A stretch of DNA of 64,000 nucleotides, taken from the NCBI RefSeq assembly GCF_005048155.1, contig NZ_SUMB01000009.1, positions 248,001 through 312,000 on the forward strand. Direction: 5' to 3'. Below the pieces are notes generated by a model. It ran no database searches and was not told the DNA's origin. It saw nothing but the letters and a program-made list of their open reading frames with translations. The DNA comes from Streptomyces piniterrae. GTDB lineage: Bacteria; Actinomycetota; Actinomycetes; Streptomycetales; Streptomycetaceae. The translations under genes were made by a program, and so were the position numbers. Position 1 is the stretch's first letter. Each line of letters begins with the position of its first letter. Shown here piece by piece: positions 24,671 to 33,226 of the stretch.

Positions 24671-25651
24671 ATGTCCTTCGTACTCGCCGCGAATCTGGGG
24701 ATCTGCGCCTCGTCGCTGGTACTGGTCACCGGCACGGTCCGGGCCGTCCGGGCGGCAGGGCCGCCGTCCGGCCGTGCCGTCTACGCCCGGACCCACGACA
24801 TGGGGGAGATCGCGTTTCTCGCCGGTGGCCCGGGGCGGGTGGCGGACGCCGCGCTCGCCGGCATGCACGCGGACGGCCGGCTGGCCGTAGGCGGCCCCGG
24901 CGTGGTGACGGTTCGCCAGGCGTTCGCCCAGGACGCGGTCGAGGCCGCGGTGCTGGACTCGGTGGCCCGGACACCCGGTGGGGCGCTGGCCGCGGTGCGC
25001 GGCCATACGATGCGCAGCCCGGCGGTCCAGGAGATCGGCGACCGGCTGGCGGCCCGCGGCCTGATGCGACGTCCCGGATTCGGTCAGGGATGGCGCCGGT
25101 GGGCCACCGCCCAGGTGACGGCCTGTGTGGTGGTGTTCCTCGTCGGCCTGCTGCTGACCTTCGCGGACGCCGACAGCGGCGATCTGGCGGAGGCGCCGAC
25201 CGTCTTCAGGATCATGCCCGGCGTGTTGGCCGGCATCGTCGTCGGCGCGGTCTGCAAGTCGGTGTGCGGCCGCCGGGTCACCAAGGCCGGTCTCCGTGCG
25301 CTGGGAGCCGCCCGTGCCGCCCACCGTCCCGGAGCGGTGCAGTCCGTGGCATCCCTGGTGGCGCTCGGCGGGGCGGCGGTGATCGCCGACGAGGCGCTGC
25401 GGCAGCATCTTGCGGAGGCGCATCGCACGACGGCCTCGGCCTCGGCCTCCTCCGGCTCGTCCGGCTCCGACTCCGGTGGGATATCGCCGGGCGACGGGTC
25501 GGGCACGTCGTGGTGCGGCTCGTCGGACGGCGGCTCCGGGTGCGGCAGCTCTTCGTGCGGGGCCGCGTCGTCCTGCGGGGGCGGCGGATCGTCGTGCGGC
25601 GGGGGCGGTTCATCGTGCGGCGGCGGGGGCGGCTGCGGCGGCGGCAGCTGA
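24671..25651 (+). CDS. TIGR04222-like membrane protein with Cys/Gly/Ser-rich C-terminal tail
   Basis: 326 residues, starting five bases after the partner gene. Residues ~1-25 are a hydrophobic segment or membrane anchor. A ~110-residue soluble region follows (AEIAFLAGGPGR-like GEIAFLAGGPGRVADAAL). Further membrane segments lie around VTACVVVFLVGLLLTF, MPGVLAGIVVGAVC and VASLVALGGAAVIA. The last ~50 residues are almost only Gly, Ser and Cys, with seven cysteines each followed by Gly, including three SSCGGGG units. This layout matches my memory of the TIGR04222 family, in which Cys-, Gly- or His-rich tails are usual. Within this operon the tail is the obvious candidate for modification by the DUF692 enzyme. 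Function unknown. Confidence 0.85.
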   Translation: MSFVLAANLGICASSLVLVTGTVRAVRAAGPPSGRAVYARTHDMGEIAFLAGGPGRVADAALAGMHADGRLAVGGPGVVTVRQAFAQDAVEAAVLDSVARTPGGALAAVRGHTMRSPAVQEIGDRLAARGLMRRPGFGQGWRRWATAQVTACVVVFLVGLLLTFADADSGDLAEAPTVFRIMPGVLAGIVVGAVCKSVCGRRVTKAGLRALGAARAAHRPGAVQSVASLVALGGAAVIADEALRQHLAEAHRTTASASASSGSSGSDSGGISPGDGSGTSWCGSSDGGSGCGSSSCGAASSCGGGGSSCGGGGSSCGGGGGCGGGS

Positions 25652-26041
25652 CGGCCGGCCGGGCGCGGCAGCTGACGCCGTTGCGCCGCGGCCGGGCGCG
25701 GCAGTCCATGCCACTGCGCCCCGCAGCGAAGCCATCGAGGTCCCCGTGTCCGCCAGTTGGGCGACCGCGGCGGGCGAGCGGATGGTGCGGCGCGTCGTCG
25801 GCCGCCAAGAGGGACGCGCCGGGGCCACACTGGTCGCACTCGCCTCACCCGGTCCCGGAGCGCTTTTCCGAACCCGCGCCGAGGGCCGCCCGCCACTCTT
25901 CCGGGGCATAGCTGCCGACACCGGTGCCAGGTGCTTTACATCGGCAACCACCGCCCCAACTATCCCTTTTGTATGCACACCGTGCGGCCTAGTGGAGTGA
26001 GCCTCTCGCCGTGCGCCACGCACCATACGAAGGGACGGCTC
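25652..26041. other. 390-bp gap after the DUF692 operon
   Basis: It holds a 15-bp direct repeat (GGCCGGGCGCGGCAG at 25657-25671 and 25690-25704) and, in its last 120 bases, a more AT-rich tract (actatcccttttgtatgc, ~25959-25976) that may carry the promoter of the peptidase gene. One 84-codon frame (25746-26000) has no recognisable protein features. No terminator hairpin with a clear stem was seen. Confidence 0.5.
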
Positions 26042-27781
26042 GTGAGAGCACTCGCGTTGTACGGCACCATCGGGTCGCTGGTTCTGACCGCGCTCGCCAC
26101 CGCCCCGGCGGGCGGCGCCAGCGGCCCGTCCGCCGCACCCCCCGCCCCCGTTCCGCACCCCATCGCCTTCGGCAAATGCCCGGCCGTGGAGCATCTGCCG
26201 GCGCACGTCCAGTGCGGCACGGTCGCCGTGCCGCTCGATTACGCGCGGCCCGACGGCAAGAAAATCAACCTCACCGTCAGCCGGATCAAGGCCACCGCGC
26301 CCGGCGAACGGCAGGGCGCGCTGATCTTCAATCCCGGCGGCCCGGGCGCGACCAGCATGGATTTCCCGCTCTACGGCGCGCTCGCCAAGTGGCGCAGAAC
26401 GGCCCGCGCCTATGACTTCGTCGGATACGCACCGCGCGGTGTCGGCCGCTCGGCACCGCTCTCCTGCCAGAACCCGGAGGAGTACGCCAAGACGCCGACC
26501 GACACCCAGCGGTACCCGAGCGAGGCATTCAAGCGGAAGAAGGTGGCACAGGCGAAGGCGTACGCCCGCGGGTGCGCCCGTAATGCGGGCGCCGACCTGC
26601 CCTTTTACAACTCGGTCAACAACGCCCGCGACCTGGACATGGTGCGGGCCGCGCTGGGCGAGAAGAAGCTGACGTTCATGGGCGCGTCCTACGGGACGTA
26701 TTTCGGCGCCATCTACGCGACGCTCTTCCCCGGCCACGTCCGCCGCATGGTCTTCGACAGCATCGTCAACCCTGATCCCGGCCAGATCTGGTACGCCAAC
26801 AACCTCGATCAGAACATCGCCTTCGAGCACCGTTGGGGCGACTGGCTCCACTGGGTCGCCAAGCACCACGCCCACTACCACCTCGGCAAGACCCGCAAGG
26901 CCGTGCAGCACTCGTACGACAGGGCGCTCAAGCGGGTCCGGCGCTCGCCCGTCAACGGCAAGATCGGCCCTGCGCAGCTCCAGGCGGCGTACCTCAAGAC
27001 CGGCTACAACGACGCCTACTGGCCGATGCGCGCGGCGGCGCTCTCGTCCTATCTGCACGGCAACCCGCAGCCGCTGATCGACCAGGCGTCGCCCAAGGCG
27101 GGCGGCGCCAAGGAGGACGAGAACGGCAACGCCGTCTACACCGCGGTCGAGTGCAACGACGCACCCTGGCCGCGCGACTGGCGCACCTGGGACCGCGACA
27201 ACACGAAGGTCGCCCGGGTGGCGCCGTTCGAGACATGGGACAACGCCTGGATGAATCTGCCCTGCGCGTTCTGGCCGGAACGGTCGGAGTTCGCCGCCGC
27301 CGGGCTCGATGACGCACTCGACCGGACCACCGGCCGGCTCGCCGGGGAGGGCACCCGCGCCGGGGACCCGGTGGCCGTCCCGGACGGGCTGGACAGGTTG
27401 GCCGACGCCACCGGCCATGCGGCCGCGACCGGGCTCGACGACGCGCTGCACGGCGGGCCCGCGCCCCTCGACATCCAGACGGCACCGGGCGCGCTGCCCC
27501 CGGTGCTGCTGCTGGCGGCCGAGCGGGACGCGGCGACGCCGTATCCGGGGGCGCTGAACCTCCAGCGGCGGCTGCACGGCAGTGCCTCGCTGGTCACCGA
27601 GAAGGGAGCCGGTACGCACGGCATCGCGCTCAGCGACAACGACTGCGTCAACAAGTACACGGAGGCGTACCTGCTGCACGGGAAGGTCCCGGGAGACCGG
27701 GTGTACTGCGCACCGCGCGCGGAACCCGTGCCGTCCGCGGCGAAGCGGAAGAAGTCAGGAAGTGAAGAAGTGAAGAAGTAG
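26042..27781 (+). CDS. Secreted tripeptidyl aminopeptidase (S33 alpha/beta hydrolase)
   Basis: 579 residues. GTG start with AAGGGA about six bases upstream. An N-terminal signal peptide (LALYGTIGSLVLTALATAPAGG) is followed by the S33 peptidase fold of the Streptomyces Tap/SlpD/SlpE type: GALIFNPGGPG, nucleophile in MGASYGTYFG (~residue 220), acid in LAAERDAATPYPGA and His in GAGTHGIAL near the C-terminus. It cleaves N-terminal tripeptides from extracellular peptides. The C-terminus ends in a Lys/Ser-rich segment (KRKKSGSEEVKK). Transcribed alone and closed by a strong hairpin. Confidence 0.93.
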   Translation: MRALALYGTIGSLVLTALATAPAGGASGPSAAPPAPVPHPIAFGKCPAVEHLPAHVQCGTVAVPLDYARPDGKKINLTVSRIKATAPGERQGALIFNPGGPGATSMDFPLYGALAKWRRTARAYDFVGYAPRGVGRSAPLSCQNPEEYAKTPTDTQRYPSEAFKRKKVAQAKAYARGCARNAGADLPFYNSVNNARDLDMVRAALGEKKLTFMGASYGTYFGAIYATLFPGHVRRMVFDSIVNPDPGQIWYANNLDQNIAFEHRWGDWLHWVAKHHAHYHLGKTRKAVQHSYDRALKRVRRSPVNGKIGPAQLQAAYLKTGYNDAYWPMRAAALSSYLHGNPQPLIDQASPKAGGAKEDENGNAVYTAVECNDAPWPRDWRTWDRDNTKVARVAPFETWDNAWMNLPCAFWPERSEFAAAGLDDALDRTTGRLAGEGTRAGDPVAVPDGLDRLADATGHAAATGLDDALHGGPAPLDIQTAPGALPPVLLLAAERDAATPYPGALNLQRRLHGSASLVTEKGAGTHGIALSDNDCVNKYTEAYLLHGKVPGDRVYCAPRAEPVPSAAKRKKSGSEEVKK

Positions 27782-27799
27782 CGCCCGACGCGGCAAACC

Positions 27800-27833
27800 A
27801 CTGCGGGCCGTCCCCAGGGGGGCGGCCCGCAGT
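27800..27833. terminator. Bidirectional hairpin between the peptidase and hemQ
   Basis: An 11-bp stem (ACTGCGGGCCG with CGGCCCGCAGT) with further C/G pairing in the loop, 18 bases after the peptidase stop and about 95 bases from the convergent hemQ stop. Confidence 0.75.
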
Positions 27834-27928
27834 ACTCCGTGCACGGGGCTCGGTACGGCCCGGCGCCCGATACCGCATCACCCGGGGAGCAACCCCCGGA
27901 CCCCGGCCGGACGCGGCGTCCGTCCCGG

Positions 27929-28663
27929 TTACGCCAGACCCGCGACCAGCTCCGCCACCGGCTTGCGGCGCCCCGTGTAGAACGGGATCTCCTCGCGGAC
28001 GTGCTGCCGGGCCTCGGAGGCGCGCAGGTGACGCATCAGGTCGACGATGCGGTAGAGGTCGTTGGCCTCGAAGGCCAGGATCCACTCGTAGTCGCCCAGC
28101 GAGAACGACGGCACCGTGTTGGCGCGGACGTCCGGGAAGCCGCGGGCCATCTTGCCGTGGTCGGCGAGCATCCGTCGGCGGTCCTCGTCGGGGAGGAGGT
28201 ACCAGTCGTAGGAGCGCACGAAGGGGTAGACGCTCACGTAGTCGCGCGGCTCCTCGTCGGCCAGGAAGGCCGGGATGTGCGACTTGTTGAACTCGGCGGG
28301 GCGGTGCAGCGCCATGTTCGACCACACCGGCTCCAGCGCACGGCCGAGACGGGTGCGACGGAAGAGGTTGTATGCCTCCTGGAGCGCGTCCGAGCTCTCC
28401 GAGTGCCACCAGATCATGAGGTCGGCGTCGGCGCGCAGACCGGACACGTCATAGGTGCCGCGGACGACGACGTCCTTGGCGGAGAGCTGAGCGAACAGCT
28501 CCTCGACCTCGTCTGCGTAGCCGCTGCGGTCCTCCGGGAGGACGTCACGCAGCTTGAACACCGACCAGAGGGTGTAGCGGATGACCTCGTTGAGGTCCTT
28601 CGCCTTCTTGCCGGCGTTCGGGGTCTTCTCGGGAGCGGTGGCGGGGGTGGAAGCGTCTGTCAT
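27929..28663 (-). CDS. hemQ: Coproheme decarboxylase / peroxide-dependent heme synthase
   Basis: 244 residues, a chlorite-dismutase-fold protein (ChdC/HemQ) that converts coproheme to heme b in actinobacteria and firmicutes. Typical segments: VIRYTLWSVFKL, YDVSGLRADADLMIWWHS, YPFVRSYDWYLLP, MLADHGKMARGFPDVRANTVPSFSLGDYEWILAFE. The YPF...W stretch holds the catalytic Tyr region. Two ATGs nine bases apart could start it (28672 or 28663). The gene lies 11 bases after hemY, so they are cotranscribed. Confidence 0.96.
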   Translation of the reverse strand: MTDASTPATAPEKTPNAGKKAKDLNEVIRYTLWSVFKLRDVLPEDRSGYADEVEELFAQLSAKDVVVRGTYDVSGLRADADLMIWWHSESSDALQEAYNLFRRTRLGRALEPVWSNMALHRPAEFNKSHIPAFLADEEPRDYVSVYPFVRSYDWYLLPDEDRRRMLADHGKMARGFPDVRANTVPSFSLGDYEWILAFEANDLYRIVDLMRHLRASEARQHVREEIPFYTGRRKPVAELVAGLA

Positions 28664-28674
28664 GTCATCCATTC

Positions 28675-30144
28675 TCACTCGCCGCCCGAGGAGTCCGGCG
28701 CCAGGGTGGCCAGGATGTCGTCGGCGGCGCGGCGCGCGGAGCCGACGCAGGCCGGGATGCCGACACCGTCGTAGACCGCGCCGCACACCCGCAGCGCCGC
28801 CGGCAGCCCGGCGACCGCGGTGCGGATCCTGGCCACCCGCTCCAGATGGCCGACGGCGTACTGCGGCAGGCCGCCCTGCCAGCGGGTGACCGTGCTCGCG
28901 ACGGGCCGGGCGTGCAGGCCGACCGCCTCGCCGAGGTCGGCGAGCGAGAGATCGACCAGTTCGGAGTCGTCGCGCTTGAGGTCGGCGTCGTCCTCGTACC
29001 GGCCGAGGGAGGTGCGCAGCACGAAGAGGTCCGGATCGGCGTTCCCGATCCAGCCCCACTTGTGGCTGGCGAACGTCGAGGCCTTGATCCGGCGCCCGTC
29101 GACGGGCGGTACGAGGAAGCCGCTGCCGGCGGGGACGCTGCCCAGGTCGGAGCGGCGGAAGGCCATGGTGACCAGCGCCATCGAGGCGTAGTCGACGGTG
29201 TCCAACTCGGTGGCGGCGGCCGGGCAGTCGTGGCGGAGCAGCTGGGCCGCCGCGTCGGCCGGGGCCGCCATGATCACCGCGGCCGCCTCGATCACCCGGT
29301 CCTCGACGCACACCTGCCAGCCGTCGGCGCCGGCCCGGCGCAGTTCCCGTACGGCGGCGTCGAGGCGGATCTCGCCGCCCGCGGCGCGCACGGCGTCGGC
29401 CACCGCTCCCGGCAGCGTCCCGATGCCGCCGTCGATGCCCATGAAGACGGGGCCGGTCGCGGTGGGCCCGGTCTGGTGGACCGTGGTGGCGGACCGCGCC
29501 AGGATGGCCCGTACGCCGTCCAGCAGCGAACGGTGCGACCGCGCGGCCTCGAAGAGCTGCGGGACCGCGGCACGCATCGAGATGCGGTACGCGTCACCCG
29601 CGTACACCCCGCCCAACAGGGGCTCCACGAGCCGGTCGACGACCTCGCGGCCGAGCCGGGCCGCGACATACTCGCCGACCGCGACATCCTCGCCGGTCTC
29701 GGTCCGCGCCAGCACCTCGTCCTCGGAGATCCGCGCCAGACCGGCAGGGGAGATCACTCCGGACGCGGCGAGCGGAGCGAGGTCCCCGGGGACGCCCATG
29801 ACATGGCCCTTGGGCATCGGGCGGAGCGCGTCACGGGTCCACAGGGACGCGGCAGCGGTGGCGGGCGGCTGCAGCCGGTCGCCGAGTCCGACGGCGCGCG
29901 CGAGGTCGACCCCCTCCGGCCGCCTGGCCAGCATCGATTCGGCGCCGAGATCGACCGGTACGCCCGCGATCTCGCCCGCGCGCAGCTTGCCGCCCAGCCG
30001 GTCCGACGACTCCAGGACGGTGACCTGCGCGCCGCCTTCGAGCAGGCGGTGTGCCGCCGCCAGCCCCGAGATGCCCCCACCGATGACGACTACGTGCGGG
30101 ATGGTGCCGGACGCCCGGCCCGTACTGGTATGCGCAGCGCTCAT
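28675..30144 (-). CDS. hemY: Coproporphyrinogen/protoporphyrinogen oxidase (HemY/CgoX type)
   Basis: 489 residues. FAD-dependent oxidase oxidising coproporphyrinogen III to coproporphyrin III in this lineage. The N-terminal dinucleotide-binding motif VIGGGISGLAAAHRL (residues ~20-34) and DRLGGKLRAGEI are clear, as is the C-terminal FAD segment VYDGVGIPACVGSARRAADDI. Located directly upstream of hemQ, which completes the pathway. hemE is 6.7 kb away on the same strand. The promoter region contains a 17-bp tandem repeat. Confidence 0.95.
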   Translation of the reverse strand: MSAAHTSTGRASGTIPHVVVIGGGISGLAAAHRLLEGGAQVTVLESSDRLGGKLRAGEIAGVPVDLGAESMLARRPEGVDLARAVGLGDRLQPPATAAASLWTRDALRPMPKGHVMGVPGDLAPLAASGVISPAGLARISEDEVLARTETGEDVAVGEYVAARLGREVVDRLVEPLLGGVYAGDAYRISMRAAVPQLFEAARSHRSLLDGVRAILARSATTVHQTGPTATGPVFMGIDGGIGTLPGAVADAVRAAGGEIRLDAAVRELRRAGADGWQVCVEDRVIEAAAVIMAAPADAAAQLLRHDCPAAATELDTVDYASMALVTMAFRRSDLGSVPAGSGFLVPPVDGRRIKASTFASHKWGWIGNADPDLFVLRTSLGRYEDDADLKRDDSELVDLSLADLGEAVGLHARPVASTVTRWQGGLPQYAVGHLERVARIRTAVAGLPAALRVCGAVYDGVGIPACVGSARRAADDILATLAPDSSGGE

Positions 30145-30159
30145 GCCCCCACTCTCTCA

Positions 30160-30244
30160 GAGGCCGGGATCCGTCGGATTCCGGGTTCTCCCGGATGCCG
30201 GGTTGTCCCCGAGGCCTGGTTCTCTCAGATCCCTGGTGTGGAAT
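30160..30244. repeat. Degenerate 17-bp tandem repeat, five units
   Basis: Units in register: gaggccgggatccgtcg, gattccgggttctcccg, gatgccgggttgtcccc, gaggcctggttctctca, gatccctggtgtggaat. The array begins 15 bases upstream of the hemY start, between hemY and the divergent lipoprotein gene. Confidence 0.8.
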
Positions 30245-30373
30245 CCGCTGCCCGGTGGGGAGTCCTCGCGGAGTCCGGACCGTGACCGCATCGCGACCCG
30301 GAGGCGGCAACCGGCCGCTCCCGGGAGTCGTCGAACTGGCAACGACATCAGGCCACTTCGAGGGGGACGGGTC

Positions 30374-31678
30374 ATGCGGGGAACAACGGGACGGATGCCG
30401 GGAGCACCAGCCGGACGCGCTGCGGCGGGACGTCGGGGTGCCGCGACCGCGGTGCTGCTCGCGGCGTCGCTGGCGGTCGCCGGATGCGGCGCGTCGGGCG
30501 ACGAAGCCGCGACGAGCGAGGCGATCGCCGACAAGGGGGCGGCCGCGCCGCCTCGGGCGACGGGCGGCGGGTACGAGCGGGGCGGGCAGCGGGCCCCCGG
30601 CGACGGCCGAAACGGGGCGGCGGCCGAGGAGCACGCCCCGGGGCGGCCGAAGGCGGCCAAGGTCGCGCCCAGCCAGATCATCCGTACCGCGACGGTCACC
30701 GTGGAGACCAAGGATCTGCCGGAGGCGCTGGCCAAGGCGCGTACGGCGGTGGACGGCGCGGGCGGCTACACCGGCGACGAGACCACCGACCGGGACGCCG
30801 AGGGCCACGACCGGTCGAAGCTGGTGCTGCGGGTGCCGCCCAAGGAGTACGACGCGGTGCTCGGGCGGCTGTCCCGGCTCGGCAAGCTCGTCTCGCGGGA
30901 GGTCTCGGCGAAGGACGTGACCGAGCAGGTGGTGGACACCGAGAGCCGCATCAAGACCCAGCGGGCGAGCGTGACACGCGTCCGGGAGCTGATGGAGCGG
31001 GCCACGACGATCAGCGACATCGTCTCCCTGGAGTCCGAACTCAACACCCGCGAGGCGGACCTGGAGTCGCTGGAGGCCCAGCTGGCGTCGCTCAAGGAGC
31101 GGACGGGCATGGCCACCATCACGCTGCTGCTGCGGCAGCCGGGCGCCGCCCCGCAGCACGAGGACGATCCGACGTCCTTCGGGGACGCGCTCTCCGGCGG
31201 CTGGCACGCCTTCACCGAGGCGGTGCGGTGGCTGCTGGTGATCATCGGTGCGGTGCTGCCGTTCGCGGCGGCGGGGGCCCTCCTGCACGGGCTGTGGCGG
31301 CTGGTCCGCGACCGGCTGCCGGCGGGACGCCGTACCCGGCGGCGCGGGGTGAACGGCGGGGGCGTGTCGCAAGGGGCAGGCCCGGTGGATCCGGCGGGTG
31401 CGGTGGGCGCGCTGGGTGTGAAGGGCGCTGACGGCGCGGCGGGCGCGGCAAGCATGGCGGGCGCTGCCGGTATGGCGGCCGGCTCCGGCGGTGAGGACGG
31501 GACCGCATCCGGCGGACCGGCGGCCGCCGCGGACGCACCGGAAGCCTCGGCCGGACCGGAGGCCGCAACCGGACCGGAGACCTCGGCCGGACCCGGAACC
31601 GGCCCGGGAACGGAACCAGGCACGGAACCCGGAACCGGATCGGGATCCTTGCCCGGTTCCCGATCCGCCCGCCCGTAG
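30374..31678 (+). CDS. DUF4349 lipoprotein
   Basis: 434 residues. A lipobox (SLAVAGC) follows a hydrophobic signal; the preceding twin Arg-Arg (GRRGAAT) makes Tat export possible. The DUF4349 domain spans residues ~90-270 (RTATVTVETKDLPEAL, VVDTESRIKTQRASVTRVRELM, SLESELNTREADLESLEAQLASLKERT), with a predicted coiled coil. A transmembrane helix (WLLVIIGAVLPFAAAGALLHG) and an Arg-rich stretch follow. The C-terminal ~110 residues are low-complexity Ala/Gly/Pro with PGTGPGTEPGTEPGTGSG repeats. ATG with GAGGGGG upstream. Possible envelope-stress role; function unknown. Confidence 0.87.
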   Translation: MRGTTGRMPGAPAGRAAAGRRGAATAVLLAASLAVAGCGASGDEAATSEAIADKGAAAPPRATGGGYERGGQRAPGDGRNGAAAEEHAPGRPKAAKVAPSQIIRTATVTVETKDLPEALAKARTAVDGAGGYTGDETTDRDAEGHDRSKLVLRVPPKEYDAVLGRLSRLGKLVSREVSAKDVTEQVVDTESRIKTQRASVTRVRELMERATTISDIVSLESELNTREADLESLEAQLASLKERTGMATITLLLRQPGAAPQHEDDPTSFGDALSGGWHAFTEAVRWLLVIIGAVLPFAAAGALLHGLWRLVRDRLPAGRRTRRRGVNGGGVSQGAGPVDPAGAVGALGVKGADGAAGAASMAGAAGMAAGSGGEDGTASGGPAAAADAPEASAGPEAATGPETSAGPGTGPGTEPGTEPGTGSGSLPGSRSARP

Positions 31679-31849
31679 GCGGGCCGGATCCGTCCGTGGC
31701 CGAGGACCCCGTTGACAGCGGGGAGCGGCGGGCAAAGACTCGGGGCGGGCGGCAGCGATCTTCCTGCCGCCCGCCGACCCCCGGCCCGGGACCGCAAGTA
31801 GAGCGAGTCCGTCGAGCGAGCACATCGAATACACCGAGGACACTGCCTG

Positions 31850-33046
31850 ATGACCGAGCCACGCGTACGGGATGTCTACATCGTCGATGCCGTACGGACC
31901 CCCGTCGGCAAATACGGCGGCGCCCTGGCCGGAACCCGCCCCGACGACCTGGCCGCCCATGTGGTCAGGGCCCTGGTGGACCGCACCCCGGAGCTGGACC
32001 CGGCCCGGATCGACGACGTCTGCTTCGGCGATGCGAACGGCGCCGGCGAGGACAACCGGAATGTCGCCCGGATGGCCGTACTGCTCGCGGGGCTGCCGGT
32101 CACCGTCCCCGGCGTGACCGTCAACCGGCTGTGCGGCTCCGGTCTGGAGGCGGTCATCCAGGCCGCCCGCGCCATCGCGCACGGCGATGCGCATATCGCG
32201 GTGGCGGGCGGCGTGGAGTCGATGAGCCGTGCGCCGTACGTCCTGCGCAAGCCGGAGCGGGCCTTCCCGGCGGGCCATCAGGAGATGTTCTCCTCGACGC
32301 TGGGCTGGCGGATGGTCAATCCGCGGATGCGGCCCAAGTGGACGGTCGCGCTGGGCGAGGGCGCCGAGCTGATCGCCGAGCAGCACGGCATCACCCGCGA
32401 GCAGCAGGACGTGTTCGCGCTGGCCAGCCACCAGAAGGCGGCACGGGCGTGGCGGGAGGGCAGCTACGACGCGGAGGTGGTGCCGCTTCCGGATGTGAAG
32501 CTGGAGCGGGACGAGACGATCCGGGAGGCTTCGTCCCTGGAGTCTCTCTCGAAGCTGAAGCCGGTGTTCCGTACGGCCGGGGGCACGGTCACCGCGGGCA
32601 ATTCCTCGCCGCTCAACGACGGCGCGGCGGCGCTGCTGCTGGTCGACGAGGAGGGGCTGCGGGCGACCGGGCGTGAACCGCTGGCCCGTATCCGTGCGAG
32701 CGCGGTGACCGGCGTCGAGCCGCAGCTGTTCGGGCTCGGCCCGGTGGAGGCGGTACGGCGGGCGCTGGACCGGTCCGGGCGCGGCTTCGGCGATGTCGCG
32801 ACGTTCGAACTCAATGAGGCGTTCGCGGCCCAGGCGTTGGGCTGCATCGGCCAGTGGCCCGACCTGGACCCGTCCGTGGTGAACCCGCGCGGCGGCGCCA
32901 TCGCCATCGGCCACCCCCTGGGCGCGTCCGGCGCCCGCCTCGCCGGGTCGGTGGCCCACCAGCTCGCCGCACTGGGCTCGGGCACGGGACTCGCGGCACT
33001 GTGCATCGGGGTGGGACAGGGCCTCGCCCTGGTTCTGGAACGCTAG
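31850..33046 (+). CDS. Acetyl-CoA acyltransferase (thiolase)
   Basis: 398 residues, full thiolase length. The acylated Cys is in VNRLCGSG (~residue 90), the His motif is NEAFAAQ and the second His is in IGHPLGASGAR. The last motif reads CIGVGQG where CIGGGQG is usual. The sequence is closest in style to PcaF/PaaJ beta-ketoadipyl-CoA thiolases (VYIVDAVRTPVGKYGG, RPDDLAAHVVRAL), which would link it to aromatic or dicarboxylic acid degradation, but no other pca or paa gene is nearby. General biosynthetic or degradative thiolase activity is equally possible. Confidence 0.9.
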   Translation: MTEPRVRDVYIVDAVRTPVGKYGGALAGTRPDDLAAHVVRALVDRTPELDPARIDDVCFGDANGAGEDNRNVARMAVLLAGLPVTVPGVTVNRLCGSGLEAVIQAARAIAHGDAHIAVAGGVESMSRAPYVLRKPERAFPAGHQEMFSSTLGWRMVNPRMRPKWTVALGEGAELIAEQHGITREQQDVFALASHQKAARAWREGSYDAEVVPLPDVKLERDETIREASSLESLSKLKPVFRTAGGTVTAGNSSPLNDGAAALLLVDEEGLRATGREPLARIRASAVTGVEPQLFGLGPVEAVRRALDRSGRGFGDVATFELNEAFAAQALGCIGQWPDLDPSVVNPRGGAIAIGHPLGASGARLAGSVAHQLAALGSGTGLAALCIGVGQGLALVLER

Positions 33047-33226
33047 CCCGGGAGGGCTGGCTCGGGGGCGCTGGCTCGGACGGCTGGCCCGGGAGCGCTG
33101 ACCCGGGAGCGCCGCCTCGGACGGCTGGCTCGGGAGCGCTGACCCGGGAGCGCCGCCTCGGACGGCTGGCTCGGGAGCGCTGGGGCTGCGGGTCGGCTCG
33201 GGAGCGCTGGGGCTGCGGATCGGGTG
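33046..33226. repeat. 13-14-bp tandem repeat array after the thiolase
   Basis: About a dozen copies of variants of gctcgggagcgctg, such as acccgggagcgccg and cctcggacggctg. A higher-order 41-bp block (14+14+13) is repeated almost perfectly. It starts at the thiolase stop codon. A shorter repeat, gatgccggtaga, follows at 33231-33260. Confidence 0.85.

Noticed and set aside
23321..25651. Methanobactin cluster
   Set aside because: The enzyme family is the same, but there is no short MbnA-like precursor, no TonB receptor or MATE exporter, and the Cys-rich candidate is a membrane protein.
25746..26000. 84-codon GTG frame between the DUF692 operon and the peptidase gene
   Set aside because: No ribosome-binding site at good spacing, no recognisable motif, and it runs into the likely promoter of the next gene. 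It could be real but cannot be supported.
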